Assembly: GCA_001657385.1 (NCBI GenBank)
Contig: LYSZ01000002.1
Span: 469,210 to 533,209, forward strand
Origin: Parvularcula sp. BBD 1991-13
Lineage (GTDB): Bacteria > Pseudomonadota > Alphaproteobacteria > Caulobacterales > Parvularculaceae
Length of the DNA: 64,000 bases
Reading direction: 5' to 3'
A program made the translations under genes and the position numbers. Below the pieces are notes generated by a model. The model ran no database searches, was not told where the DNA came from, and saw nothing but the letters and a program-made list of their open reading frames with translations. This document shows positions 52,721 to 63,100 of this stretch, in pieces. The number at the start of each line of letters is the position of its first letter. Within the stretch, counting starts at the first letter, position 1.

Positions 52721-55652
52721 CGGATGTCTCCAGTGGCGGCGCCGTGATATGCGCGAAACCCAGATGGCCCCGGGCGCCGCCATAGATGAGATCGGAGGAG
52801 GGCGCCGTGGCGAGGTCGTCCGCCTCGACGGCATGGGGCGTGAACGAGCCGCCGGTGAACCGGCTGTAGGCGCCTGTTTCGGGATCGCGGGCGATAAGCT
52901 GGATCCACTCATTGCCGACGAGCGCGCCGACAACGGGTTTTTCTTCGGCGATCCTGAGGAGGCGCGCCGGCGTCGCCTCGACGATGGTCAAAAGCCGGAC
53001 AGGTTCGTGGATCTCAACCATTTGCCAGGGGAGGCCGGTGCGCAGATCCGAGGCGTGACCGTCCATGACGCCGACGAGGCCCGATATGTTGTGCGGCAGT
53101 TTCGTTCCGCAGCCGAAATGGACCGGGTCGACGAAGCTGAAATAATATTCAAGGTTGATCCCCGCGCCGACCGGGCCTGCGGCTTCGAGGATCGAGGCGA
53201 GAATATCGCCGTTGCTGTCTTTATACGGATCATAGGAAATGAGGAACGCGCGCCGGTCGAAAAACAGCCCCCTTGTCACGTTTCGCCTGCCGATAAAGCA
53301 GATCGCGTTCGTCGCGTGCCCGTATTCGGGGCGCGGCTGGGCGAGGTCCTGGGCGTGGGCCTGTGCGATCTCCAGCGCGCGGCGGCGCCCCAGATTCGCC
53401 GGGGCGTCCTCGAACCGCCGACAGCGTTCCTGCGCGTCGCGCCGGCACGCCTCCGCGAGGGCGGCTTTCGCGGCGGCCAGCTCGGCGCGCCGCGCTTGCG
53501 GGACGAGGTCTTCGTCGTAATACGCCATGCTGTCGTCGCAGGTGTTGTGATACCCGCCGACGAACCACGTTTCGGCGGGGATCTCGACGCCGCGCGCGGA
53601 AAGAAGCGCGCGCACATCCGGATCGTTCGCCATCTGAGCGAAGGCGCGGGCGTTCGGACCGCCGCGCCCGCCCCCCGTGGCGCCGCAGTCATGCGCGGCC
53701 TCGTGCGGGTTGTTGAGGCTCGACGATCCGTGCCCGACGATGGCGACGACAGGCGCGAAGCCCGATGTCAGCCCGAGGCTTTTCAACAGCCCCTCGACAA
53801 CGCCGGCCGCTTCCTCGGCGGCGTATCCGCGGTAAAGGCCGTCGGGCGTTTTTTCTTCCCCCTGGCGGAAGAGGGCGAGGCGCGTTTGCGGCGCTTCCAG
53901 ATTCGCGTGGAGAACCGAGTGGTGGAGGCGGTTCGCCAGCCGCGGCGCAAGGCTTCGCGCGACCAGATGCGCGCTCTGGACGAGCCCCGCGGCAAGCGAC
54001 CATACGGCCCCGAACAGGAGCGAGCGTTCGCTGCGCTCGGCCCGTTCCAGCGCCAGCCCGCGGCGGCGCAAGGCGGCGCGATAGGCGCGCCCGGCTTCGG
54101 GATCGGCCGCGACTTCCTCGACGAAATGCGCCGGGACGCGGACCACGGGGCAGAGCGGGCGCGAGGTTACGTCGTCGAGGCCCTTGTACTGCATGGCGAC
54201 GCCGAAAAACCCGGCGCATCCGAATGTTTCCGCGTACGGTAAAACTTCTTCGAGATGGCGCCGGGTCGATTCCTCGCGTTCGTCCATGCAGAAGACCGCC
54301 TGGAGCGACGGCGCGGGGGCGGCCCTGCTGCCTTTCCGCTCGTGCGCGATCATCGCATCGAGGGTCGCCTGGCGATGTCGCCGCTCATAGGCGAGTTGCA
54401 GAAGCCAGCGGCGTTCGGCGTCGCTCCACCGCGCGATCTCCGCCGCAAACGCCCGCAGGCTCGCCTCTTCGGAAAGCAGGCTGCGGACGATATCGAACGC
54501 CTGCGCGGCGACGAAACCCTCGAAGACCACGCGGCGGTCGGGATCGGGGCTCTCGGCTTCCCTCGGCGCCGACAGCCGCGGCGCCAGATCGCGCAGCCGC
54601 GCGCCCGTCCGGCGGCAGGCCGCCCGCGCCGCCGCCCGGTCAAGCAGCATGACGACGGCCAGGTAATCGAGAAGGGCGCCGTTCAATGCAAAGACCGGCG
54701 CTTTTTCCGGCTCGCGCTCAAGCTTGTGGAACATGCCGGCCCATCCCGGCAACACGCGCAAGGTCGCGTTGATGGCGGCTTCCCAGTGCTCGGGCGCGAT
54801 CCCGAGGCCGCTGAGCGTGCGGCTGACGACGCCCGCCGGGTCCGTGGGGTCGACCCGCCGCAGCTGCGATGAAACGCCATCGAGCCACGGTTCGGTCAAC
54901 ACGCCCCCGGTCGTGATCACGTCGAGCGCCGCCGCGAGGAAGCCTTTCTCGCGCCCCGGCATTTCGACTTCGGCGATTGTCTGGTCGAGATAGGCCGCGC
55001 AAAGACGGATCAGGAACGGCTTCAGCCATTCATCTGTATCAAGATTATAATCCTCGAGAAAGAGATCGCGCAGGCGCGGCGCGCCGGTCTTCTCGATCCT
55101 GCGGGGGCTTGCGGTTTCCAGCCGCCGCCACAGCGTTTCGAGTTCGACCCGCGTCAGTTCCCGCGCGCCCGCCGCGTAAATCGGCGAGCCAGGCGCGGTG
55201 ACGGACGAGCGCGAGAGCGGGTGCGCCCTGGCGAGGAGCGCCTTGTCGTGAATCCACCACCCGATCGTTTCCGCCGACGGGGTTTCCACCGGCACGCCCA
55301 GCCGCCAGGCGAGGAGTTGACGCCTGGTCGGGCCGCCCGGAAACAGCCTCAAGTCCGGATCCTCGACCTCGGCCTCGATCACGGCGGCGAGGTCCGCCTG
55401 CCGGATGCGGCCCGCCGCGATGGCCTCACGGAACTGCGCTTCGGTCATCAGCGTCCGCGCCCCGAACATCCGGGCGCCGGCTTCGAGCGCCTTTTTGAAC
55501 GGCAGATGTTCAAAGGCGTGAAGCGTGTTGTGGTGGACGAAGGCGTGGAGCGGCGCCTGGTCGGGCAGAAAATGCGCCGCCCGTGCGACGATCGCGGCGA
55601 TATCGTCCTTCGCCGCGCCCGAGGGCGCGGCGGCGTCTTCATCAATGGCCAT
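52713..55652 (-). CDS. DabA-like (DUF2309) zinc protein for inorganic-carbon accumulation
   Basis: A 979-residue soluble or peripheral protein of the DUF2309/DabA family, which with DabB converts CO2 vectorially to bicarbonate. FVHHNTLHAFEHLPF opens the domain. All four zinc-site residues are present with the spacing of the Halothiobacillus enzyme: Cys455 and Asp457 in FCMDERE (two apart), His641 in GHGSSS and Cys656 in HDCGATGG (15 apart). It therefore looks catalytically competent. It lies 4 bases downstream of the SulP gene and overlaps the DabB-like gene, so they form one operon. Confidence 0.9.
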   Translation of the reverse strand: MAIDEDAAAPSGAAKDDIAAIVARAAHFLPDQAPLHAFVHHNTLHAFEHLPFKKALEAGARMFGARTLMTEAQFREAIAAGRIRQADLAAVIEAEVEDPDLRLFPGGPTRRQLLAWRLGVPVETPSAETIGWWIHDKALLARAHPLSRSSVTAPGSPIYAAGARELTRVELETLWRRLETASPRRIEKTGAPRLRDLFLEDYNLDTDEWLKPFLIRLCAAYLDQTIAEVEMPGREKGFLAAALDVITTGGVLTEPWLDGVSSQLRRVDPTDPAGVVSRTLSGLGIAPEHWEAAINATLRVLPGWAGMFHKLEREPEKAPVFALNGALLDYLAVVMLLDRAAARAACRRTGARLRDLAPRLSAPREAESPDPDRRVVFEGFVAAQAFDIVRSLLSEEASLRAFAAEIARWSDAERRWLLQLAYERRHRQATLDAMIAHERKGSRAAPAPSLQAVFCMDEREESTRRHLEEVLPYAETFGCAGFFGVAMQYKGLDDVTSRPLCPVVRVPAHFVEEVAADPEAGRAYRAALRRRGLALERAERSERSLLFGAVWSLAAGLVQSAHLVARSLAPRLANRLHHSVLHANLEAPQTRLALFRQGEEKTPDGLYRGYAAEEAAGVVEGLLKSLGLTSGFAPVVAIVGHGSSSLNNPHEAAHDCGATGGGRGGPNARAFAQMANDPDVRALLSARGVEIPAETWFVGGYHNTCDDSMAYYDEDLVPQARRAELAAAKAALAEACRRDAQERCRRFEDAPANLGRRRALEIAQAHAQDLAQPRPEYGHATNAICFIGRRNVTRGLFFDRRAFLISYDPYKDSNGDILASILEAAGPVGAGINLEYYFSFVDPVHFGCGTKLPHNISGLVGVMDGHASDLRTGLPWQMVEIHEPVRLLTIVEATPARLLRIAEEKPVVGALVGNEWIQLIARDPETGAYSRFTGGSFTPHAVEADDLATAPSSDLIYGGARGHLGFAHITAPPLETSDA

Positions 55653-55656
55653 GGGA

Positions 55657-57252
55657 TCAGGCGTCCTTCAGCCGGGTGGCGTGGACATGGCGGCCCTGCG
55701 GGCTGAAGCCTTCATGGCCGACGACGACGTGCTTGAGCGCCGGACGACCGCTGAGCGCCGCATCGACCCCGCTGAGGAAGGTGTGGTCGACGATGCGGCT
55801 GCGGCTGACGTCGATGGCCACGGTGTCGACGCCTTCGGGCAGCGCCTTGGCCGCTTTCCTGATGACGAGCAGGCTCGGAAAGGCGGCCTCGCCCGTCAAC
55901 GTCAGCGTCGCGGACGATCCGTCCACGCGGCTTTCCACTTTCGGCGCAAACAGCGACTTCGGCGTTGCGCCGCGAACGAAATGCAAGACGATTTTCAGCG
56001 CCAGACCGACGCCGACGCCGATCAGAAGGTCCGTCAGCAGCGTGACGACGAGGGTCGTGAGAAACAGCGCGAGTTGATCCCTGCCCACCTCGCGCGCGTG
56101 CAGGACCTCCTTCACCGAAGCGAGCCGCAAGCCCACCAGGATCAGCATCGCGGCCAGCGCGGTCAGCGGCACGAGGCTCACGACCGCCGGCAGGGCGACA
56201 AGAAAGATCAGCAGCATCAGTCCGTGGAAGAAGTTCGCCCGCGGGCTCGCCGCGCCCGCGTCCACATTCGCCTTGGAGCGAACGATTTCCGAAATCATCG
56301 GAAGCCCCCCGATGAAACCGCAGATGACGTTCCCGACGGACAGGCCCATCAGGTCGCCGTCAAGATCGGCGGGGGCTTTCTTGTCCGGCGCGATCGAGTC
56401 CACCGCGATGACCGAGAGCGTCGACTCGATCGATCCGACAAGGGCGAACATGACGATGTATTTGACGGACGCCGGCGAGAAGATCACGGAAAAGTCCGGG
56501 AAGGCGAAGCCGCCAAGGGGCGACGCCGGCAGGGCCACCAGGAACTTCGGGTCCGTCGCGATGCTTTGGCCCATGAGGTTGACTGTTCCGCTGTGCGGGA
56601 AGCCGAGGGCGAGCGACGCGCCCACCGCCGCGAACAGGACCACGAGCTGCGGCGGGACGGCCTTCAGCGGGCCGGCGGCAATCTTCGGCCAGATCAGGAG
56701 AAGCGCGAGGGACCCGAAGCCGACAAGCGCCACGGCGGGGTTCATCTGCGCGAAGGAGCGCGGCAGTTCCGCAATCAGCCCGAAGGTTTCATGGGCATGC
56801 GGGCTGACGCCGAGAAGCACGTGGAGTTGTTTGGCGACGATGATCACGCCGATGGCCGCCAACATGCCGTGCACGACGGATTTCGACATGGAAATGCCCA
56901 GGCCGGCGGTCCGGAAATAGGCCAGCGCGAACTGAAGCGCGCCGGCGACGACGCCGACGGCGAGCGCGCGGTGATAGCCGAGCAGCATGTCGCCGCCGCC
57001 GAGTTCGGTGACGGCGCCGAGCGCGATGACGATGAGGCCCGCCGCCGGCCCCTTAATGGTGTAGCGCGCGCTGCCGAGGAAGGAGACGACAACGCCGCCG
57101 ACAATGGCCGTCAGGAGGCCGGCAATGGGGGGAAAGCCGGAGGCGGCGGCGATGCCGAGGCAGAGCGGAAGGGCGATGAGAGAGACGAGAAAGCCGGCTT
57201 TGGCGTCAGCCGTCAGCGTGCGGCGTTCCGCTCCCGGAAGAGATGGAAACAA
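55657..57252 (-). CDS. SulP-family inorganic anion transporter
   Basis: A 531-residue transporter with 12-14 helices. It has DAKAGFLVSLIALPLCLGIAAASGFPP at the N-terminus, GPAAGLIVI in helix 3 and the SIESTLSVIAVDSI helix, followed by a C-terminal STAS-like domain (about 440-525). SulP members move sulfate, bicarbonate (BicA) or other anions with Na+ or H+. Location at the head of the DabA-like operon strongly suggests bicarbonate. Only 4 bases separate it from the next gene. Confidence 0.92.
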   Translation of the reverse strand: MFPSLPGAERRTLTADAKAGFLVSLIALPLCLGIAAASGFPPIAGLLTAIVGGVVVSFLGSARYTIKGPAAGLIVIALGAVTELGGGDMLLGYHRALAVGVVAGALQFALAYFRTAGLGISMSKSVVHGMLAAIGVIIVAKQLHVLLGVSPHAHETFGLIAELPRSFAQMNPAVALVGFGSLALLLIWPKIAAGPLKAVPPQLVVLFAAVGASLALGFPHSGTVNLMGQSIATDPKFLVALPASPLGGFAFPDFSVIFSPASVKYIVMFALVGSIESTLSVIAVDSIAPDKKAPADLDGDLMGLSVGNVICGFIGGLPMISEIVRSKANVDAGAASPRANFFHGLMLLIFLVALPAVVSLVPLTALAAMLILVGLRLASVKEVLHAREVGRDQLALFLTTLVVTLLTDLLIGVGVGLALKIVLHFVRGATPKSLFAPKVESRVDGSSATLTLTGEAAFPSLLVIRKAAKALPEGVDTVAIDVSRSRIVDHTFLSGVDAALSGRPALKHVVVGHEGFSPQGRHVHATRLKDA

Positions 57253-57343
57253 GGGTATTCTCCTGGAACATGATCGAGCGGGCCTGCGCCGGGGGCAAAA
57301 GCCGCGGCGTCAGGGAACGGACGTCAGGGGCGCAATCGCCCTG

Positions 57344-57682
57344 TCAGGAGAAGAAAGGAGGCGCCCGCGAGCGCTTGGCGAGACGGACGCGCGAGGAAAA
57401 CCGGTCCGTGTGCGGCGCGCCCTCGAAGGGATACGTCGCCGAGCCTGACGCAAAGGACGAGCCGGCGACGCCATCATCCGCGTCGGGTTCGGTTTCCTGA
57501 ATTTCCGCAAAGCGTTCTTCCGCGACGGTCGATCCGTTCGGCGACTCGCAGGACGAGGCCGCTTCAACGGCCGCGCAGGTCAACTCGTGCGCGGAGGCGA
57601 CGCTCGACCAGCAGATTTCGCCGCCGAGCAAGGCCGGAGCAATCAGAATCGTCAGGACGAAGAGGAGAGGCCGGAGCGCCAT
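57344..57682 (-). CDS. Small exported hypothetical protein upstream of the SulP operon
   Basis: A possible 112-residue protein with a convincing signal peptide (MALRPLLFVLTILIAPALLGG, cleavage near SVASA-H). The mature part is acidic, with a close Cys pair (LTCAAVEAASSC) and no recognised domain; the C-terminus is Arg-rich. It is 91 bases upstream of the SulP gene on the same strand and could be cotranscribed. The ribosome site is weak, so coding is probable rather than certain. Confidence 0.55.
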   Translation of the reverse strand: MALRPLLFVLTILIAPALLGGEICWSSVASAHELTCAAVEAASSCESPNGSTVAEERFAEIQETEPDADDGVAGSSFASGSATYPFEGAPHTDRFSSRVRLAKRSRAPPFFS

Positions 57683-58588
57683 GGGCTTTCAGGTGAGACT
57701 TGACTGTTGAGCGAATACGCTACTGCTGCGGTGCGTCATATGCAAGCTCCCATTTCAGGATCGGGCAAGCCGCCACGCCGTTTACGACAGGGGCCGGTCG
57801 CGACAGAGGCCGATCAAGGCGGGCCGCCGTCATAGATCCGTTCCCTGACCATGCAGATGTCTTGCACTGGCTCATGGTCGGCGCCCGGCAAGAGGAATGG
57901 CGCGCGGCGTCGACGACCGGCGCCGGGGCGCTGTCCGGCGGTATCGTCCCGCTTATGGAAAGCGATGCGGTGAAGGGTGCTAAATGTTTGATTTTCTTTT
58001 GATTTATATGGCGGGCGCGACAAGGGTTGAACTTGTAATCCCTGCGATGAAATCAGCGCTGGCTTGCAGGGCGACATCAATATTGGTTACTCGAATTTTT
58101 CATCCCGAAGCACGGCAAGCTCCCGGTATGGGGCCGGCGGTCGCAGACCCTCGGTCACGATTGCCGATTTTGTCACACCGGGCGGCGGCGAGGGAATATT
58201 CTCAGAATAGCAGGCTGTTTGAGGATCTTTTACGTCATTCGGACGGTATCCTACAGCCTTTGCGCCTCTGTCAGGGGTGACCTCGGGATTGATTGATGAT
58301 GAGGCAAAAACAAAAATGGAATTTTATATACCTCCTAAAAAGTTTTCGTAGTTTGAGTGATAATGTTTGTGTTCGGCCTGTTTTTGGTTTGCCGGTTTCG
58401 ATTTTAGTCACAGGCTTTTTGATAATTACTGTGATCGCCGGTGTGTGCCACATTCTGTATCTTACAGGAATTTTGCAGAGTGTAATTTGTTCCGTGTAAC
58501 GCGTTGCTCTTTCACAATGAGGCCTCAAAAATGGGATGGGAATCCCTTTTTAGGCAGAATGATTCCCTTGAAGCACGACGGCGTTGCC
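57683..58588. other. Sparse, lower-GC region without a supported gene
   Basis: About 900 bases following the SulP operon start. Base composition falls, particularly from 58270 on. Several short frames exist (for example 58293-58499 with two hydrophobic stretches), but none has a good ribosome site, family match or coding-like codon use. It probably contains the SulP operon promoter at its left end and decayed accessory DNA on the right. Confidence 0.5.
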
Positions 58589-58690
58589 ATGGCCTTCATG
58601 GAAACGCTGTCGCTCGCTTCACTGCCCAATGACCTTGATGCGCTGAAGACTATGGTCATCGGGAAGGCGCAGATCATCAAGAATCGCTGA
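58589..58690 (+). pseudogene. IS66-type transposase (TnpC) N-terminal fragment
   Basis: A 33-codon frame (METLSLASLPNDLDALKTMVIGKAQ) resembles the start of IS66-family TnpC proteins, which have the LP-x-D-x-x-ALK-x-x pattern before a coiled coil. It stops immediately after, with no remainder of the transposase. Read as a degenerate remnant; the match is short. Confidence 0.4.
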
Positions 58691-58703
58691 CCGTTCCCCT
58701 TCT

Positions 58704-58907
58704 TTATGGCCGCGGCAACCCGGAATTCTCCGTTGTTAAGCGCGATATGGCGGGCGGATGCTCGAAGCTGCCGTCTAGCTCAAGCGCCTCCGCCCGCGGG
58801 CCTAAGAATTCGGACGGCGTTTAGTATCCGAGCGCGGAATGGGAGCGTTTCGTATTGTGATGGATGCGCCGTTCCTCGATTGCCTCGCGGGCTTGGTCCG
58901 CTCTTGG
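58704..58907 (-). pseudogene. IS3-family transposase (OrfB) C-terminal remnant
   Basis: Reading the minus strand from 58907 gives ADQAREAIEERRIHHNTKR, then SHSALGY, the conserved tail of IS3-group integrase-type transposases (usually YN-x-x-RPHSALGYRTP). A TAA at 58821-58823 replaces the Arg codon after GY; the frame then continues with TPSEFLG to a stop at 58704. The catalytic D-D-E core is not found upstream. The element is inactivated and truncated. Confidence 0.75.
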
Positions 58908-59256
58908 ACTTTTTCTCGCCGCAGGATAGGGTCTTCCGGCTTTTTCACGTCAACGGACCGGTTGCGCCAATGTGATTGGCGAGCGTAATCGGCGTCTTGT
59001 GCCGATCACCTTGGACGATTTTACCTCACTTTACTCCCTACGCCAACTATTCAGCTTTCTCCAGCGTCGCCGAGCGAAAAAACCGTGCGGCTTATTGTGA
59101 CGCGTCTGTGAAAAAGGAGGGGGCGTAAAAAGATAAATTTTTGCGAGCATGCGCGGCGGCGCTGATTGCAGTCACATAAAAATAATATTCGTTTTTGCTT
59201 GAAAATTAAAATATAAACCTTAAAATGAAAGTAAATTCAAAATACTAAGTGATCGA
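58908..59256. other. AT-rich non-coding stretch
   Basis: About 350 bases with no supported gene. The last 100 bases are very AT-rich for this genome and lead into the Calx-beta protein gene, so the promoter is probably here. Upstream sequence may be further debris of the IS3-type element. Confidence 0.5.
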
Positions 59257-59778
59257 ATGAACAACATTGCAAGGTCGCGCCTTCGGGCGTCGGGGCGTTG
59301 CCTTCGTGCGTTCGCGCTCGGGGCTTTCCATATTCTGTTGACCATCGCTTATGGCGTCAACGCCGCCAGCGGTGCTTCTATCACGGGCGAGCTCGGCGTG
59401 AGGAAGATCATCAGCGACGGCGCAGCGCCCCGCTTTTCCATTAACGGCGTCGCGCGAGACGAGGCGCAGGCGCTTGTTTTCACCGTGACGAAAACCGGCG
59501 CAACAGCGCTTACTCACAATGTCGCACATGCGACGGTCAATCATACTGCCGTTGCTGGCCCGGATTTCATTCAACGCTCCGGCGTATTGAGCGTCGCCTC
59601 CCGTCAAATGACGCGGACGTTAAGCATCCCCGGCGTGCAGGACGGAACAATAGAGATAGACGAGAGCTTTTATGTCGGTCTTTCACAAGTGGCGAATGGC
59701 GCTTCGATCCAAGACCGTCGCGGCTTTGGAGCCATTATTGATGACGAAGACAACACAGCGCCCGCATGCGCGGCATGA
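59257..59778 (+). CDS. Small exported Calx-beta domain protein
   Basis: A 173-residue protein with a signal peptide or anchor (about residues 15-42, ending near ASGAS) and a single Calx-beta domain at about 70-165. The domain is recognised by ALVFTVTKTGA, the GPDF-x-x-x-SGVLS strand and the closing GFGAIIDDED, where the acidic DDED end is the calcium-binding signature. Calx-beta domains usually occur in multiples in large adhesins; a lone copy is unusual and could be a remnant or a small secreted factor. The secreted RHS protein follows 339 bases downstream. Confidence 0.65.
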   Translation: MNNIARSRLRASGRCLRAFALGAFHILLTIAYGVNAASGASITGELGVRKIISDGAAPRFSINGVARDEAQALVFTVTKTGATALTHNVAHATVNHTAVAGPDFIQRSGVLSVASRQMTRTLSIPGVQDGTIEIDESFYVGLSQVANGASIQDRRGFGAIIDDEDNTAPACAA

Positions 59779-60117
59779 CAAAACGTTCGGCGAGGTTTTT
59801 GATACGCGGTCGTTCAATGCGCACGCCAATGGCGCCCTCCCCCTCCCGCAGTCATGCGACAATCGTCGCTAGCTTTGTTCATTCTTCAGCCGTCACCACG
59901 TGTTGAAACGCACAGGCGAACCGGATGTTGATCCTTCTGCTTCAGGCCGGGCCGCAGTGGGTCGATTATACGATATTGGGCGGTTATGGCGGTTTCCGGC
60001 GCGGATCGATGTTGATGTCGGAAGGCGGCGGGGGCGACGGTTGTGCCTCCCTCCGTGCCTTCCGGGCGGTTTTTAGCTGCTTTTCATTTTGTTTCGTCGC
60101 GGAGAAGACACTTTAAC
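59779..60117. other. Intergenic region before the RHS-repeat gene
   Basis: About 340 bases. A short frame (59925-60116) has no convincing features. The stretch from 60061 is T-rich and leads to GGAG about 13 bases before the RHS start codon. Confidence 0.45.
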
Positions 60118-63100
60118 ATGAACAGAAAAACAGAATTACTCGCTGTCATCTCGATGCTTGTCTGCTGTGGCGCCTTTTCGTTCTGCGGCGCGTTTGCTCA
60201 GATACCCGCGCTCCTTGAAGACATTCCGAATCCGATCATCACGCCGCAACAGGAACCGATCATGGTCGATGCGGTTCTTGAGCCCATGGACAACACGCTT
60301 TTCGGCGATGTCGTCGATACGAACGAACGGTCGTTGTCCATCTCCCAGACGGATGTCTCGCTGCCGGGAAATTCCCAACTGGAAGTCGCGATCCGACGAA
60401 AGATTGCGTCCGCCCAAAAGCGCAACTGGCTCTGGAATCAAAACGATATTTTTGTTCGTGATCCCTATGAATTTGCCGACTGGGTGTTGGATATCCCGCG
60501 GTTGACGCAGGTGGCGGCGTATGCCTATCGCTGGCGGGAAAACAATTTTTTGAATTGCGTTAGTTATTATCGAACCGGTATTGAAGGAGCGCCCCAAACC
60601 GGTATTGTTAATGTAACGCCATACCCGACTGTTTGTAGTCAGAAGCCTCCTTTGGCTGTAAATCCGGATGCTGATTTCCCGGCTCGTGACTATGGTGGCG
60701 GCGCTCTACTGCTTCACATTCCTGGGGAGGGTGCAAGAGACTTCCTTGACGATCCCGCCGGTAGCCTCTGGCCTTCCGGTACGCAATTTGTGACCACTGA
60801 CGGCTGGATTCGGCGCGGCGATACGGTGACCTCGCCTTCTGGCGTTACATACACGTTTGGGCGCTCTGTTTTCCGAAAAATGGAAGATATGATCCTTGGT
60901 TCAGGGTGGATTATCGGGCGCGCAAGTCTTGAAAACCTTGTCACCAGAGTGGAAGATCCGTCCGGCAACTGGGTCCGTTACGACTACGACAGCGAAGGAC
61001 TGCTCCAGTCGATCGAAGCGAATGACGGGCGGCGTATTGATATTTCCTACAAGCCGGGCACGGGCGTCATTGATCGCGTAACTGCAAATCCCGGTACGGC
61101 GGATGCCCGCAGTTGGGTTTACGGTTTCAGACAGGAAAACGGCCGCCCGGAGTATCTTGAAAGCGTTCAGCAACCTGATGGTCGTTCATGGCGTCTTGAT
61201 ACCTGGAGGCTCACCAATCTGGGGCCTGTGGCTGGGGCGCAGTGTTTTCGCACGCCATTCGAAGTGTCCATGACGCACCCCTACGGCGCTAAAGTTACAT
61301 TCGCGCTGGAGGAACACTCAATTCCCCTTATTGACCCTACAGCAAGGCAGATTTACTCAAATCATTCTTGTGCAAATTTTCAAACGGACGTCGCGGCGAA
61401 CGATACGATTGTCGTTACGCGAAAGACGCTTACGGTCCCGAACGCGCCGACTGCTGTCTGGCGGTTCGACCGGCATCGCACGATCGATCCTGAAGGGTAC
61501 GTGACCGAATACGACTATGGCGCGCTGGCCACCCAGGAACAGGGATTGTTGTTGGAAACGCGGCGATATCAGACCGCATCATCGACGACGCCGATCGAAA
61601 CGACCCGCTACGCTTACGAAATCGAACCGGCGATCGGAGTCAGCGAATATAGCGAGTTCGAAAGGGATCGTAACTCAGACAAACTCAAGATCGTTTGGCC
61701 GCGCCACGAAAAATCGAGATCCATCACACGCGACGGCGTCACCTATACGACCACGCGGCAGTTCGGAACGAACCGCGTATTTGGTCAGTATACTTTCGGC
61801 GCGCCGACATCGATCGTAAAATCCAGCAATCAGTCGATCAATGGCGGTCAGACCCGCACGATCGACATAGACTATCTCCACAAAGCCGGTCCGTGGATTT
61901 TGAGTCTGCCTGACCTTGTCCGGCGCAATGGCAAGCTGTTCGACGACTATGATTACGATAGTATCGGCCGCGTTGAACGTCATGAGCGGTTCGGTGCGCC
62001 GTACCGGGAGTTTGACTATCATGGCGGCGCCGTTCAGCCGGGACGCGTTTCCAGTATCACCGATGCGCTGAACCGGACAACGTATTTCAACGATTACCGG
62101 GGCGGCGTGCCGCGCGAGGTCGTCTTTCCCGATGCGACGAGCCTGACGCGCGTCATTGACGCAAACGGGTGGGTGACGAGCCAGACCAACGCGCGCGGGG
62201 TGACGACCGATTATGAGTACAATTCCGTCGGCTGGCTGACGAAAATCGACCGGCTTGCGCCGTGGGATGACACGACGGTCACTTACAATGACGTTGGCGG
62301 ACCGAATTTTCACAGCCGCGCCCTTCGCGGCGGGAGAATCGACGTTAAGTGGTATGACGGTTTATTCAGAGTTCGGCGTGAGCGCGTCAGCGGCGCTCAC
62401 GGCCCGGCGAATACCTTTGTTGTCATGCGTTACGATGCCTTGGGGCGGGAAGTCTTCAAGTCTTTCCCTTCCTTTGCGCCGAATCCGACGGACGGGATCG
62501 AAACAAGCCATGACGCGCTAGGCCGCGTCACGCAGCGCCGCGAAACCGTCTCGCCTTACGCGACCACAAACTACGCCTATCTTTCCGGCGCGCGCACCCG
62601 CGTCACCGATCCGATCGGTTATGCGACCACGACCACGCTCAGCGCGTACGGCGCGCCCGACAATGGCGATACGGTCAGGATCGAGCAACCCGAGGGCGTG
62701 ATCACCGACATGGCCTATGACGCGTGGGGCAACATGCTGACGGCGACGCAATCCGGCGGCGGAATCAGCTACACGCAACGATATGTCTACGATGCCCGCC
62801 TGCGCCTGTGCCGCCATTCCGTGCCGGGAACCGGCGATACGCTGTACGAGTATGACGCGGCGGATCAGATGATCGGCGTCGCGCGCGGTCAGGCGGCGGG
62901 CGCGAACTGTGCGGCGCTCCCTGCGGGTTCGAAGGTCGCGCGCAGCTACGACGCCCTGGGCCGCGTGAACATTGTCGATTATCCGGGGGCGACGCCCGAT
63001 ATCGATTATGATTACGACGCCAACGGCAATGTCACGCGCAATGCGCGCGGCGGCGCGGTTTGGGATTATGTTTACGACGCCAACGATCAGCTAACGGAGG

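Noticed and set aside
57700..58002. 100-codon plus-strand frame upstream of the low-GC strip
   Set aside because: GTG start without ribosome site, Arg/Gly-rich product with no domain; more likely the promoter region of the opposite-strand operon.
58293..58499. 68-residue frame with hydrophobic segments in the low-GC strip
   Set aside because: No convincing ribosome site or homologue; in decayed AT-rich DNA such frames arise by chance.
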